Part shown: piece by piece, positions 8,395 to 16,620 of the stretch
Layout of the letters: each line of letters begins with the position of its first letter
How positions within the stretch are numbered: the first letter of the stretch is position 1
Assembly (NCBI RefSeq): GCF_002796985.1
Contig: NZ_PEKX01000020.1
Span: forward strand, 535,197 to 599,196
Direction: 5' to 3'
DNA length: 64,000 bases
Origin: Pseudomonas sp.
GTDB taxonomy: Bacteria > Pseudomonadota > Gammaproteobacteria > Pseudomonadales > Pseudomonadaceae
Notes under the pieces: model-generated
The model's database searches: none
What the model was told of the DNA's origin: nothing
What the model saw: only the letters and a program-made list of their open reading frames with translations
Made by a program: the position numbers and the translations under genes

Positions 8395-9504
8395 ATGACC
8401 ACGCTGACCAGCACTCCCCGCGCCGATGGCTTCCGCATGCCGGCGGAATGGGAACCCCAGACCCAGACCTGGATGGTCTGGCCTGAGCGCCCGGACAACT
8501 GGCGCCTGGGCGGCAAGCCCGCGCAGGCTGCCTTCAGCGCTGTCGCCCGGGCCATCGCCCGCTTCGAGCCGGTGACCATCGGCGTGTCCGCTGGCCAGTA
8601 CGAGAACGCCCGCGCCCAACTGGCCGACGCGGCCAATATCCGCGTGGTGGAAATCAGCAACGACGACGCCTGGGTGCGCGACACCGGCCCAACCTTCGTC
8701 ACCAACGACAAGGGCGACGTGCGCGGCGTGGACTGGACCTTCAACGCCTGGGGTGGCCTGGAAGGCGGCCTGTACTTCCCCTGGCACCGCGATGACCAGG
8801 TGGCCAGCAAGATCCTCGGCATCGAGCGCTGCGATGGCTACCGTACCGAAGGCTTCGTGCTGGAAGGCGGCTCCATCCATGTCGACGGCGAAGGCACGGT
8901 GATCACCACCGAGGAGTGCCTGCTCAACCACAACCGCAATCCGCACATGACTCGCGAAGAGATCGAGGCCGTGCTGCGCGAGCACCTGGCCATCGACACC
9001 GTGATCTGGCTGCCGGACGGCCTGTTCAACGACGAGACCGATGGCCACGTCGACAACTTCTGCTGCTACGTGCGTCCGGGCGAAGTGCTGCTGGCCTGGA
9101 CCGACGACCAGAACGACCCGAACTACGAACGCTGCCACGCCGCCATGCGCGTGCTGGAAACCGCCCGTGACGCCAAGGGCCGCCAACTGACCGTGCACAA
9201 GATCGTCATCCCCGGCCCGATTCACGCCAGCGAAGCCGAGTGCGAAGGCATCGACCTGGTGATCGGCACCCAGCCGCGCGATCCGTCGATCCGCCTGGCC
9301 GGCTCCTACGTCAACTTCCTGATCGTCAACGGCGGCATCATCGCCCCACGCTTCGACGACCCGGCGGACGCCGAGGCCGAAGCGACCCTCAAGCGCATCT
9401 TCCCCGAGCACGAAGTAGTGATGGTGCCGGGCCGCGAAATCCTCCTGGGTGGCGGCAACATCCACTGCATCACCCAGCAGCAGCCTGCTCCGCAGAAGCG
9501 CTGA
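8395..9504 (+). CDS. aguA: Agmatine deiminase AguA
   Basis: 369-aa peptidyl-arginine-deiminase-family enzyme that hydrolyses agmatine to N-carbamoylputrescine and ammonia in the cytoplasm. Active-site segments are FVLEGGSIHVDGEG, DETDGHVDNF (catalytic His/Asp) and LLGGGNIHCITQQ near the C-terminus (nucleophilic Cys). The start MTTLTSTPRADGFRMPAEWE at 8395 matches family N-termini; the frame is open to 8323 but that stretch contains a dispersed repeat. aguB, normally adjacent, is absent between aguR and aguA, so the product would need an amidohydrolase encoded elsewhere. A strong terminator follows. Confidence 0.95.
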   Translation: MTTLTSTPRADGFRMPAEWEPQTQTWMVWPERPDNWRLGGKPAQAAFSAVARAIARFEPVTIGVSAGQYENARAQLADAANIRVVEISNDDAWVRDTGPTFVTNDKGDVRGVDWTFNAWGGLEGGLYFPWHRDDQVASKILGIERCDGYRTEGFVLEGGSIHVDGEGTVITTEECLLNHNRNPHMTREEIEAVLREHLAIDTVIWLPDGLFNDETDGHVDNFCCYVRPGEVLLAWTDDQNDPNYERCHAAMRVLETARDAKGRQLTVHKIVIPGPIHASEAECEGIDLVIGTQPRDPSIRLAGSYVNFLIVNGGIIAPRFDDPADAEAEATLKRIFPEHEVVMVPGREILLGGGNIHCITQQQPAPQKR

Positions 9505-9514
9505 TTCGCTGAAG

Positions 9515-9553
9515 AAAAAGGCCGTCGTCCCGAAGGGGGCGACGGCCTTTTTC
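9515..9553 (+). terminator. Terminator after aguA (possibly bidirectional)
   Basis: AAAAAGGCCGTCG ... CGACGGCCTTTTTC inverted repeat with flanking A and T runs on both sides, located between the convergent aguA and oprE-type genes, so it can serve both. Confidence 0.9.
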
Positions 9554-9579
9554 ATTGCAAGTCCAGCAGGAGCGCCGCG

Positions 9580-10956
9580 TTACAGCAGCGGAATGCTGTA
9601 GCTGACGATCAGGCGGTTCTCATCCTGGTCGCGCTGGCTGGCAGAACCAGGCGTGCTGGCCGCCGGCAGGCCGCTGCGCAGGGAAGCATTCTTCCAGGCG
9701 ACGCCGAGGTTCTTCAGCGGACCGTCCTGGATGGTGTAGCCCAGGCTGATGTCGCGCTCCCACTCGGTCTGCCTGCCGTAGGCGGTGTCGACGTTGTCGC
9801 CGCGCAGGTAAACGGTCTGGAAGTTCAGACCCGGCACTCCCAGCGCCGCGAAGTCGTAGCCGTAGCGCGCCAGCCAGGTCTTCTCGCCGGCATGCTGGAA
9901 CTTACCGATCTGCGAGTCGGTGATCAGGTAGGACGAGGCTCCGTCACCGTCGTTGATGAACGGGAAGTCGCTGTCGCCCGAAAGAGTCTGGTGCCCGATG
10001 CCAAAGCTGTGGCCCTGGAGGCTGTAGGTGAACAGGCCGCTGAAGGCCTGGTTGTCGACCTTGCCACGGGTCACACCGTTACCGTAGTAGCCGGTAGTCG
10101 CGTAGAGCGGGTTATGGCTGCCGTTACTGCCGTCGCTGCTGCTGTGGAAGTAGCGCAGGTCACTCTTCAGCGAGCCCACACCCACATCCCAGTTGTGCTG
10201 CAGGCCGAGGAAGTGCTGTTTGTAGAAGTCCTTCAGGTTGCCGTAGTAGTACTGGACGGTGGTGTCCTCGTTAATCCGATAGTCGGCACCACCGTAGTAG
10301 AACTTGTTGGTGTACTGGGCGAACTGCGACTTGCCGCCAGCATTCGCCCCGGCGATCGACAGCCCCTGGTCGGAGTTGCTCGAGTTACGCCCCTTCATGT
10401 GCTCCAGTTGGCCGACAACGAAGGTCAGATCCTTGAACTCGTTGGAAGTGACCTGCCCACCGCTGAAGGTCTGCGGCAGCAGCCGACCGTCGTTGTAGGT
10501 CACCACCGGCAGCTTGGGTTGCAAGGTACCGTAGCGCAGCTCGGTCGCGGAGACCTTGGCCTTGCCGGTCAGCCCCAGGCTGGCGAAATCGTCCACCGCA
10601 CGGCCATGGCTGTCGGTGGGGAAGACAATGCCGCCCAGGTTGCTGCTGTCGGGGTTGTACTGCTTGCCCTTGCCACTATCGAGCTTGACGCCGAGCAGGC
10701 CGAGGGCATCGACGCCGAGACCTACCGTGCCCTGGGTAAAGCCGGAGGCGTAGTTGAACATGAAGCCCTGGCCCCACTCCTCCTGCTTGCTCGGCGCGGC
10801 AGACCCATTGCGGTTGTCCTGGTTGATGTAGAAGTTGCGCAGGCCGAGGCTGGCCTTGCTGTCCTCGATGAAGCCATCGGCGATGGCGGATTGGGCCAGG
10901 CCAACGGTGGCGATAGCCACGGCCAGGCTCGAGCGCTTGAGTGTGCGGTAATGCAT
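9580..10956 (-). CDS. oprE: OprD-family outer-membrane porin, OprE type
   Basis: 458-aa OprD-superfamily channel for uptake of small solutes across the outer membrane. It has a signal peptide (SSLAVAIATVGLAQSAIA) and the family start GFIEDSKASLGLRNFYINQDNRNG. It ends ENRLIVSYSIPLL, the terminal beta strand. The ATG at 10956 is chosen because the signal peptide begins there; the frame is open to 11007. It is the likely OprE orthologue by recalled PAO1 synteny next to aguA. A closely similar paralog follows upstream at 11497-12855, in the same orientation. Confidence 0.9.
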   Translation of the reverse strand: MHYRTLKRSSLAVAIATVGLAQSAIADGFIEDSKASLGLRNFYINQDNRNGSAAPSKQEEWGQGFMFNYASGFTQGTVGLGVDALGLLGVKLDSGKGKQYNPDSSNLGGIVFPTDSHGRAVDDFASLGLTGKAKVSATELRYGTLQPKLPVVTYNDGRLLPQTFSGGQVTSNEFKDLTFVVGQLEHMKGRNSSNSDQGLSIAGANAGGKSQFAQYTNKFYYGGADYRINEDTTVQYYYGNLKDFYKQHFLGLQHNWDVGVGSLKSDLRYFHSSSDGSNGSHNPLYATTGYYGNGVTRGKVDNQAFSGLFTYSLQGHSFGIGHQTLSGDSDFPFINDGDGASSYLITDSQIGKFQHAGEKTWLARYGYDFAALGVPGLNFQTVYLRGDNVDTAYGRQTEWERDISLGYTIQDGPLKNLGVAWKNASLRSGLPAASTPGSASQRDQDENRLIVSYSIPLL

Positions 10957-11443
10957 GACGATTCCCCATGACATGTTAGTGAGCACGTCATCGGGCAACC
11001 GGCGCAATGCACTCGGATGGGATGACGGCAGTCCTGGTCACGACGAGGGGGAGAAGGTGAAAGTCGGCGCCAGCACGGGAGAATCCAAGGACGATCTGCG
11101 CCGTCTAGAGCTCCGCTGATGACCGGTTGCGCTTGATTATCGCGGCTCATTCCGAACGTCATCCGCTGCGTCGTTCCATCACCGCAAGGCCTGCTCGATG
11201 CCTCTCCCCCGGTCCGTGCGACCGGCGCCACGATAAGAGAAGGGCATGCCGCACGAGGGAAATCGGCGGACAGCTGGAAGTCCGTTGCGCGATCTTTGAC
11301 CCTGCTCACGCTTGGTTTTTTGGCCAGGCACGAGCCGCCCCGGAAATGAATGGGAAGTCTCTGATCGCAGCAGGAAGAACACGGATTGGGCCTAGGAGAT
11401 TTCACTCCGGAAAAACAGACTCCAGGCTCATCCGGGCGCCATG
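10957..11443. other. Intergenic region between two OprE-like porin genes
   Basis: Nearly 490 bp without a supportable gene. Short open frames here lack family features and a convincing ribosome binding site. It should hold the minus-strand promoter of the 9580-10956 porin. I saw no clear promoter or operator motif. Confidence 0.5.
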
Positions 11444-11478
11444 AAAAAAGCCGCCACCTCTTGCGGGGTCGGCGGCTT
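11444..11478 (-). terminator. Terminator after the second OprE-like porin
   Basis: Stem AAGCCGCC (11448-11455) / GGCGGCTT (11471-11478). On the minus-strand RNA the stem is followed by a U-run (complement of the A-run at 11444-11449). It begins 18 nt after the porin stop. Confidence 0.88.
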
Positions 11479-11496
11479 GTCTTCAGCCCGTGAGGA

Positions 11497-12855
11497 TTAC
11501 AGCAGCGGAATGGTGTAGCTGACGATCAGGCGGTTCTCATCCTGGTCACGCTGAGTCGCGGTGCCCGAGCCGGCGGTCGGCAAGCCGCTGCGCAGGGCAG
11601 CGTTTTTCCAGGTAAAGCCCAGGCCCTTGAAGGTGCCATCCGGAATCACGTAGGCCAGGGAAATGTCGCGCTCCCACTCACTCTTGTCACCGTACTTGGT
11701 GTCGATGTTGTCACCGTGCAGGTACAGGGTCTGGAAGGTCAGGCCCGGCAGGCCAGCCTGGGCGAAGTCGTAACCGTAGCGGACCTGCCAGGTGCGCTCG
11801 CCGGCACGCAGGAACTTGCCGATCTGCACGTCGGTGATCAGGTAGGCGGTCGCGCCATCACCGTTGTTGATGTACGGGAAGTCGCTGTCGCCGCTGAGTT
11901 GCTGGTAGCCAGCGCCGAAGCTGTGGCCGCTGACGGTGTAGGTGAACAGGCCGCTCCAGGCGCGGTTGTCGACCTCACCCTTGGTCACGCCATTGCCGTA
12001 GTAACCGCTGGTGTAGAAGTTCTTGTCGTGGCCATTCTTGCCGTCGTCGCTGCTGTGGAAGTAGCGCAGGTCGCTCTTGAGCACGCCTGGGCCGATCGCC
12101 CAGTTATGCTGCAGGCCGAGGAAGTGCTGTTTGTAGAAGTCCTGCAGGTTGCCGTAGTAGTACTGCAGCGTCAGGTCCTTGGTCAGCTTGTAGTCACCGC
12201 CGCCGTAGTAGAACTTGTTGACGAACTCACCTGTGCGAGCGTTGTTCGCGCCGGCAATCGACAGGCCTTCGTTGTTGCTGGAGCTGCGGCCCTTCATGTG
12301 TTCCAGCTGGCCGCCGATCAGGGTCAGGTCCTTGAACTCGCTGGAGGTGACCTGGCCACCTTCGAAGGTTTGCGGCAGCAGGCGACCGTCGTTGTAGGTC
12401 ACGACCGGCAGCTTGGGCAGCAGGGTGCCGTAGCGCAGTTCAGTGGAGGAAACCTTCACCTTACCGGTGGCGCCCAGGTGGGCGAAGTCATCCACCGCGC
12501 GACCGTCGCTATCGGTGGGGAAGACAGTACCGGAAAAGTTCGAGCTGGTCGGGTTGTAATGTGTGCCCTTGCCGCTATCGAGGCGCACGCCCAGCAGGCC
12601 CAGCGCGTCGACACCAAAGCCCACGGTACCTTCGGTGAAGCCGGAGGTGTAGTTGAGCAGGAAACCCTGACCCCACTCTTCCTGCTTGCTCGGCTCATTG
12701 GAACCGTTGCGGTTATCGGTGTTGATGTAGAAGTTGCGCAGGGTCAGGTTGGCCTTGCTGTCTTCGATGAACCCACCAGCGACGGCGGATTGCGCGAGGC
12801 CTGCGGCAGCGATGGCGAGCGCGAGGCTCGATTGCGTGAGAGTGCGGCTTTTCAT
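11497..12855 (-). CDS. OprD-family outer-membrane porin (OprE-like paralog)
   Basis: 452-aa OprD-superfamily porin, very similar along its whole length to the neighbouring 9580-10956 product. Shared blocks include GFIEDSKA.L.LRNFYIN, SKQEEWGQGF, the YYYGNL.DFYKQHFLGLQHNW strand and the ENRLIVSYTIPLL end. It has a signal peptide ending AQSAVA. The pair looks like a tandem duplication, and the two copies have separate terminators and promoters. Substrate unknown. Confidence 0.9.
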   Translation of the reverse strand: MKSRTLTQSSLALAIAAAGLAQSAVAGGFIEDSKANLTLRNFYINTDNRNGSNEPSKQEEWGQGFLLNYTSGFTEGTVGFGVDALGLLGVRLDSGKGTHYNPTSSNFSGTVFPTDSDGRAVDDFAHLGATGKVKVSSTELRYGTLLPKLPVVTYNDGRLLPQTFEGGQVTSSEFKDLTLIGGQLEHMKGRSSSNNEGLSIAGANNARTGEFVNKFYYGGGDYKLTKDLTLQYYYGNLQDFYKQHFLGLQHNWAIGPGVLKSDLRYFHSSDDGKNGHDKNFYTSGYYGNGVTKGEVDNRAWSGLFTYTVSGHSFGAGYQQLSGDSDFPYINNGDGATAYLITDVQIGKFLRAGERTWQVRYGYDFAQAGLPGLTFQTLYLHGDNIDTKYGDKSEWERDISLAYVIPDGTFKGLGFTWKNAALRSGLPTAGSGTATQRDQDENRLIVSYTIPLL

Positions 12856-13730
12856 TGGAATTTCCCCATTTTATTGATCTTGAAAGCAGGCCATTCAGGG
12901 CGACGACTGACTCCAGCGGGGCCCAACCGAACGGCCAAGCAGCAGCCATGGCGCGGCAAGCACGCTCGGCATGCGGTATTCGGTGTGGTCTCGGCGCTCC
13001 CCTATACGGGGGACGTGCGCAGGCAAGCAGGCGGGAAGGCAGCAGTTGAACGGAATGGCATGGATCGGATCTCGTGTCTTTTTGTTGTGGCGATGCACTG
13101 GGCATGCGCCAGTAGCTAGGCAATCCCCAGGCCAACCGGCCTTACCTGCCTGACACCCCGCCAATTCCGACACTCGGAACAATCTGCAAGCAAATTCCTT
13201 CAGAAGAATCAGCGGAAAACCGCCATGAGCCCCCTTCATCCTGGCGGATACCCGCCACCCCACTTCGCTGCCACGGCAACGCTGGGGGCCACGATAAAAG
13301 AAGCTCTATAAATCAAAAAAGAATTAATTATTACTATGTAATTTCTTTTGGAAATATATGGTAGCACGCAGATGGGTCGCCGCCGCCTCCCTGAGGAGGT
13401 ACCCAGTTCGTGTGAAATGTCCTGGCGTTAGGAAAACTGGCGAGGAATTTCCTGACAACTCATGGGGTTCTACACAGACCTTCCCGAGCCATCCCACCCC
13501 ATCTGCGTCAGCCGATTCCCAAGACACTGCGGGACGCGGAGCATTCCGCCCAAGCTGCGCAGGCGCCCACCCCAAAGCCGATAAGCTGGCGGCCATTCGA
13601 CAGCCACGCAAGTCAGCCAAGCCTGGCGCAATCGCCCTTGGCGGCATGAGCGGCCTGTCCCACGGAACATGATTCTGAAAGGCCGAACGGCGCGGATCAG
13701 GTAAAGGAGTTTGCGATAACGCAAAAGACG
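12856..13730. other. Long intergenic region upstream of the porin paralog
   Basis: About 875 bp with no gene I can support; several overlapping open frames on both strands have no recognisable family. It contains a sigma-54-like site on the minus strand and an AT-rich stretch at 13305-13363 that differs from the surrounding GC-rich DNA. It marks the left edge of the accessory region. Confidence 0.5.
13119..13134 (-). promoter_or_regulatory. Sigma-54 (-24/-12) promoter-like site upstream of the OprE-like porin
   Basis: On the minus strand the site reads TGGCCTGGGGATTGCC, matching TGGC at -24 and TTGC at -12 with the correct spacing against the consensus TGGCACG-N4-TTGC. It lies about 265 bp upstream of the porin start. 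RpoN control of oprE has been reported in P. aeruginosa as far as I recall; assignment here is by motif only. Confidence 0.4.
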
Positions 13731-13762
13731 CGGGCCGACGGTGGTTGCACACCGTCGGCCCG
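13731..13762. other. Perfect 13-bp stem hairpin upstream of the DUF3077-like gene
   Basis: CGGGCCGACGGTG (13731-13743) pairs exactly with CACCGTCGGCCCG (13750-13762) across a 6-nt loop, 31 bp before the next start codon. No U-run follows on the plus strand; on the minus strand there is only a short TTTT. It could be a leader structure of the downstream gene, or a weak minus-strand terminator with no visible gene to serve. Confidence 0.6.
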
Positions 13763-13793
13763 CTAACCACAACCAGCTAAAACGGAGCTGACC

Positions 13794-14117
13794 ATGGCTG
13801 ACGCCAATCATACGTCACACACCGCCCCAACTGAACGCCGCAACGCAGAGCGGTTCACCCCTCTGGATGCGGCCTCGCAACACAGCATCAACCCACGCAA
13901 TGCCACGCTGTACCTGAACGCGGAGGCACCCGCCGATGCGTTATACGACGCGGCGGAGTATCGCTTGATGTCACTGATCGAACTGCTCACCACGCTGCGC
14001 CAGGGCGACCCGGAGCTGAGTCCCAGCTGCGCGGTTAGCCGCTCGCTGTTGGTGCTGGCCTCTGATGCATGGTCGTTGTATCAGGCCGACCATGAGCAGC
14101 GAGGTAGGCAGCGGTAA
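13794..14117 (+). CDS. Small DUF3077-like hypothetical protein
   Basis: 107-aa soluble acidic protein with no signal peptide or membrane segment. The C-terminal two thirds (LYLNAEAPADALYDAAEYRLMSLIELL... then ASDAWSLYQADHE) resembles the DUF3077 family of small Pseudomonas proteins, of unknown function; the family call is from memory and tentative. ACGGAGC sits about 7 nt before the ATG at 13794, and a textbook terminator follows, so this is a real monocistronic gene. A strong hairpin lies in its leader. Confidence 0.7.
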   Translation: MADANHTSHTAPTERRNAERFTPLDAASQHSINPRNATLYLNAEAPADALYDAAEYRLMSLIELLTTLRQGDPELSPSCAVSRSLLVLASDAWSLYQADHEQRGRQR

Positions 14118-14128
14118 ATCGCAGGCAA

Positions 14129-14159
14129 GAAAAACCCCAGCCGTTGGCTGGGGTTTTTG
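14129..14159 (+). terminator. Terminator after the DUF3077-like gene
   Basis: AAAAACCCCAGCC / GGCTGGGGTTTTT inverted repeat with a U-run, 12 nt after the stop codon. Confidence 0.93.
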
Positions 14160-14280
14160 TATTCAAATCCAGTTGTTAAAAGACGCACAACACTCGAACT
14201 ATCCAGACTTGCTGGGCGCAGTTCGATGCTACCGCTTCCGCCTGGGCGGCATGAAGCGTCCTTTTTGTCAGGGACGCACA

Positions 14281-15186
14281 ATGGTTTCACTCAGGGGGTG
14301 GCAAGCAATCTGGCGGTTGCTGATCGGCCTCTTCTGCACGTTCATTACCGGGCACTGTTCCGCGCCGAAATCGGGCTGGCGACGAACCCGACAAAGCACA
14401 GCGCTTCGCTCGCCACGCAAGCCCACCAGGGTCATTGACGAACTGGTCCACCTCAAAGCCTTGATGCCGGCGGCGGGATGTCGGCGGATCAGCGACACCT
14501 TCAATCGCCTGCATGCTCAGCGCCGGCAGATGACGGTGAGCAAGTCCTTTGTTGCCTACACCCTGCGCCGCGAGCGTTATGCAGTGGAACGCCAGCGTCG
14601 TGCATTGCGCAGGCGCAAACCGTACTCACCTGAACGCAACGCCGTGTGGGCGTTGGACATGACCGGCAAGCAGGACATTCAAGGGAGGCAATACGCGATC
14701 TTCGGGCTGGTCGATCACGGCACGCGGCGACTGCTTCGTTTGGAATGCCTCGCCAACAAAAACGCCTGGACCTTGCTGGGCCATGTGTTTCTGAGCATCG
14801 GCCGTTACGGCAAACCCAAGGCGATACGTACGAATAACGAGCGAGTTTTCACCGGCAAGGTGTTTAGTGGCGCGCTGCGGCTGGTGGGCATTCGTCACCA
14901 GCGCACCGACCTGGGTTGCCCCTGGCAAAACGGGCGTATTGAAAGGTTATTCGGCACGTTGAAGGCGAAACTCGATCAATGGCGCGTGCTGGACGGTGAG
15001 CAACTTCGAGTGGCACTGCGGGAGTTCGATTTTTGGTACAACCGAGTGCGGCCGCACCAGAACCTGGCAGGGCGAACACCTTGGGAAGTTTGGTGCGGGA
15101 TCGATCCGTACCGGCGCGTAGTAAAACGCGTGGAATGGTTTGAAGCCTGGGACGGCTTGCTCTGCGGTTTTTACCTGGACGGGTAG
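14281..15186 (+). CDS. DDE integrase-core transposase-like protein with second catalytic Asp replaced by Asn
   Basis: 301-aa stand-alone rve (integrase core) protein. The DDE spacing is clear: Asp126 in VWALDMTG, residue 185 in AIRTNNERVF, and Glu221 in NGRIERLFGTLK, with exactly 35 residues between 185 and 221. Residue 185 should be Asp (RTDNE in relatives, from memory) but the codon at 14833-14835 is AAT, so Asn. This would remove a metal ligand. I take the ATG at 14281; the frame is open to 14065 but that extension runs through the preceding terminator. No partner orfA and no obvious terminal inverted repeats were seen. It borders the CDI locus, where such genes often accumulate. Confidence 0.8.
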   Translation: MVSLRGWQAIWRLLIGLFCTFITGHCSAPKSGWRRTRQSTALRSPRKPTRVIDELVHLKALMPAAGCRRISDTFNRLHAQRRQMTVSKSFVAYTLRRERYAVERQRRALRRRKPYSPERNAVWALDMTGKQDIQGRQYAIFGLVDHGTRRLLRLECLANKNAWTLLGHVFLSIGRYGKPKAIRTNNERVFTGKVFSGALRLVGIRHQRTDLGCPWQNGRIERLFGTLKAKLDQWRVLDGEQLRVALREFDFWYNRVRPHQNLAGRTPWEVWCGIDPYRRVVKRVEWFEAWDGLLCGFYLDG

Positions 15187-15632
15187 GCGCCAAAGGATTT
15201 GCGCACGGAGAAATCACCTGTCCACGGAACGGGGGAGTTCAGCTGCGTGAGAGGAGGGGAAACGACGAAAATAGGGTAACTATTAGCGGCGGATCAGTAG
15301 AAAATCCGACGAGCGAGGCGCCGGCGAGGTGGAGAGTCGAGCAGAGCACTCGAAATTCCACCCCGCCGCGAGGCGAGGAAAGTGGTTTGGACACTTGGAC
15401 GGGACAGACACCCCCCCACGGATAATCTATCGTTATCCCGCCAGGCCCTATACGAATTGTCCTCTTAGATATGTAGCAATAAACTGCTTGGCCATAGAAA
15501 GCCTGCACAGCCACAACCCCCCAAAATCTCCCCATTCACCTATAAATCTACATATATTCAAAAAACTAGCCACCGCCATAGCTATAAGAATGACCATACG
15601 GCAGCTGTACATAAATCTAGAAAACCTATCTA
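15187..15632. other. Region between the transposase-like gene and the CDI locus
   Basis: About 445 bp. GC content falls sharply after about 15430. On the minus strand a GTG-started open frame of 69 codons (15448-15657) overlaps the end of the membrane gene at 15633-15938 and encodes a hydrophobic segment (CRMVILIAMAVASFLNICRFIG). It could be a displaced tail of that gene or non-coding. Nothing else is supportable. Confidence 0.4.
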
Positions 15633-15938
15633 TCAATACAAGATACAAATTACGCACAAGCCTATGCAGAAAACCATAAATGTAAACCGCCCAATCTGCT
15701 CCCCACCTGCATCACCAGCGTATCTCAAATAAAGATGCGGACCATACATTGTCATATCATATAAGTATGCAAAAACATTAACCAGCAATATGCTTTGCAA
15801 AACAATTCGCGTAGCTCCGTCAAGGGCTGACTTAGCATTAATTCCGCTCAACACAAAAATAACTATTGCCAAGAAAACTAAAAATGAAATCTTTAGTCGT
15901 TCATCCAACCTGTTTAGCAAAATATACTTGCGCATCAT
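15633..15938 (-). CDS. Small membrane protein, probable CDI immunity protein
   Basis: 101-aa protein with three hydrophobic segments: roughly residues 16-33 (ISFLVFLAIVIFVLSGI), 43-60 (RIVLQSILLVNVFAYLYD) and 84-101 (RFTFMVFCIGLCVICILY). Its ATG overlaps the cdiA stop by 4 nt (ATGA), and the low GC content matches the adjoining toxin end. In contact-dependent inhibition loci the gene directly after cdiA encodes the immunity protein. A membrane-located immunity protein, as in the E. coli EC93 system, suggests that the toxin acts at the inner membrane (inference). No homologue was recognised. Confidence 0.7.
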   Translation of the reverse strand: MMRKYILLNRLDERLKISFLVFLAIVIFVLSGINAKSALDGATRIVLQSILLVNVFAYLYDMTMYGPHLYLRYAGDAGGEQIGRFTFMVFCIGLCVICILY

Positions 15939-16620
15939 TTTTTATCATCCCTTAAGTATTCATTTATTTTGCCTTTTAAATCAAAAATACTAATAATCGC
16001 TCCAACCCTAGCTCCCGCCGAATCTCCTATTGCCTTTGATAATCCGGCGTTAATTGCAAAGTCCTCAATCACTCCCGAGGTGGCCGAAGGTAGGCCTCCA
16101 CTGAAGTAACCACTTCCGATGGATGCAGCAGTATTCCCATAAGTAAGAACCTGCCCTCCTAAACCAGCTGGAAAAATTAAACTCCCATAGGTAGTAGCTG
16201 TTGCAGCGTCATTTAAATTCTTAACCAAAAGCGCTCTCAGATACTCCTGAGAGCCAGCTGCAGAAACATCTAACCCAGCACCATATACCAGACACGCCGC
16301 GTCACCACATGCGCTAAATTTCGGATAGTAAATAGCTCCTTCCACATTACTCCCGGCCACGTATTGGTCGCCCTCACCAATTACCTTTCCAGTTAACCAA
16401 TCCCTCTTTTCAGAATCCAGCCCAACACCCAACCCACTATTAGGGAATATCTTCGAAAACCCAGTCTCCGCCTCACTGGTCCAGTTGTAACCCGCAGCAT
16501 TCTCCTTGATGTAGGCAATGACCTCCGGATCGGCCTTTTCAAAGGTCTGGACATACAGTCCGCTATTACCTAACGGTATCCAGTTCCCCGCTGGGTCATA
16601 GATTCCCGGCAACCCTACGA
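15935..16620 (-). other. Predicted CdiA-CT toxin region
   Basis: The last roughly 225 residues of the cdiA frame, beginning near MVVGLPGIYDPAGNWIPLG, lie in DNA clearly lower in GC than the rest of the gene. The preceding segment SGMAYNRQLHAGAKKLAA resembles the conserved junction before variable toxin tips in Pseudomonas exoproteins. The extreme C-terminus is rich in Gly/Ala/Ser with small hydrophobics (YGSLIFPAGLGGQVLTYGN, VGAIISIFDLKGKINEYL). I recognise no nuclease, deaminase or protease motif. Confidence 0.55.

Noticed and set aside
13731..13762. Hairpin as a rho-independent terminator
   Set aside because: No U-run on the plus strand and only a weak one on the minus strand, with no gene upstream on that strand to terminate.
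13324..13811. Overlapping open frames on both strands in the region before the DUF3077-like gene
   Set aside because: No recognisable family, no ribosome binding sites, mutually overlapping; treated as intergenic.
14065..14280. Upstream extension of the transposase-like frame
   Set aside because: Runs through the terminator of the preceding gene and overlaps it; the ATG at 14281 fits better.
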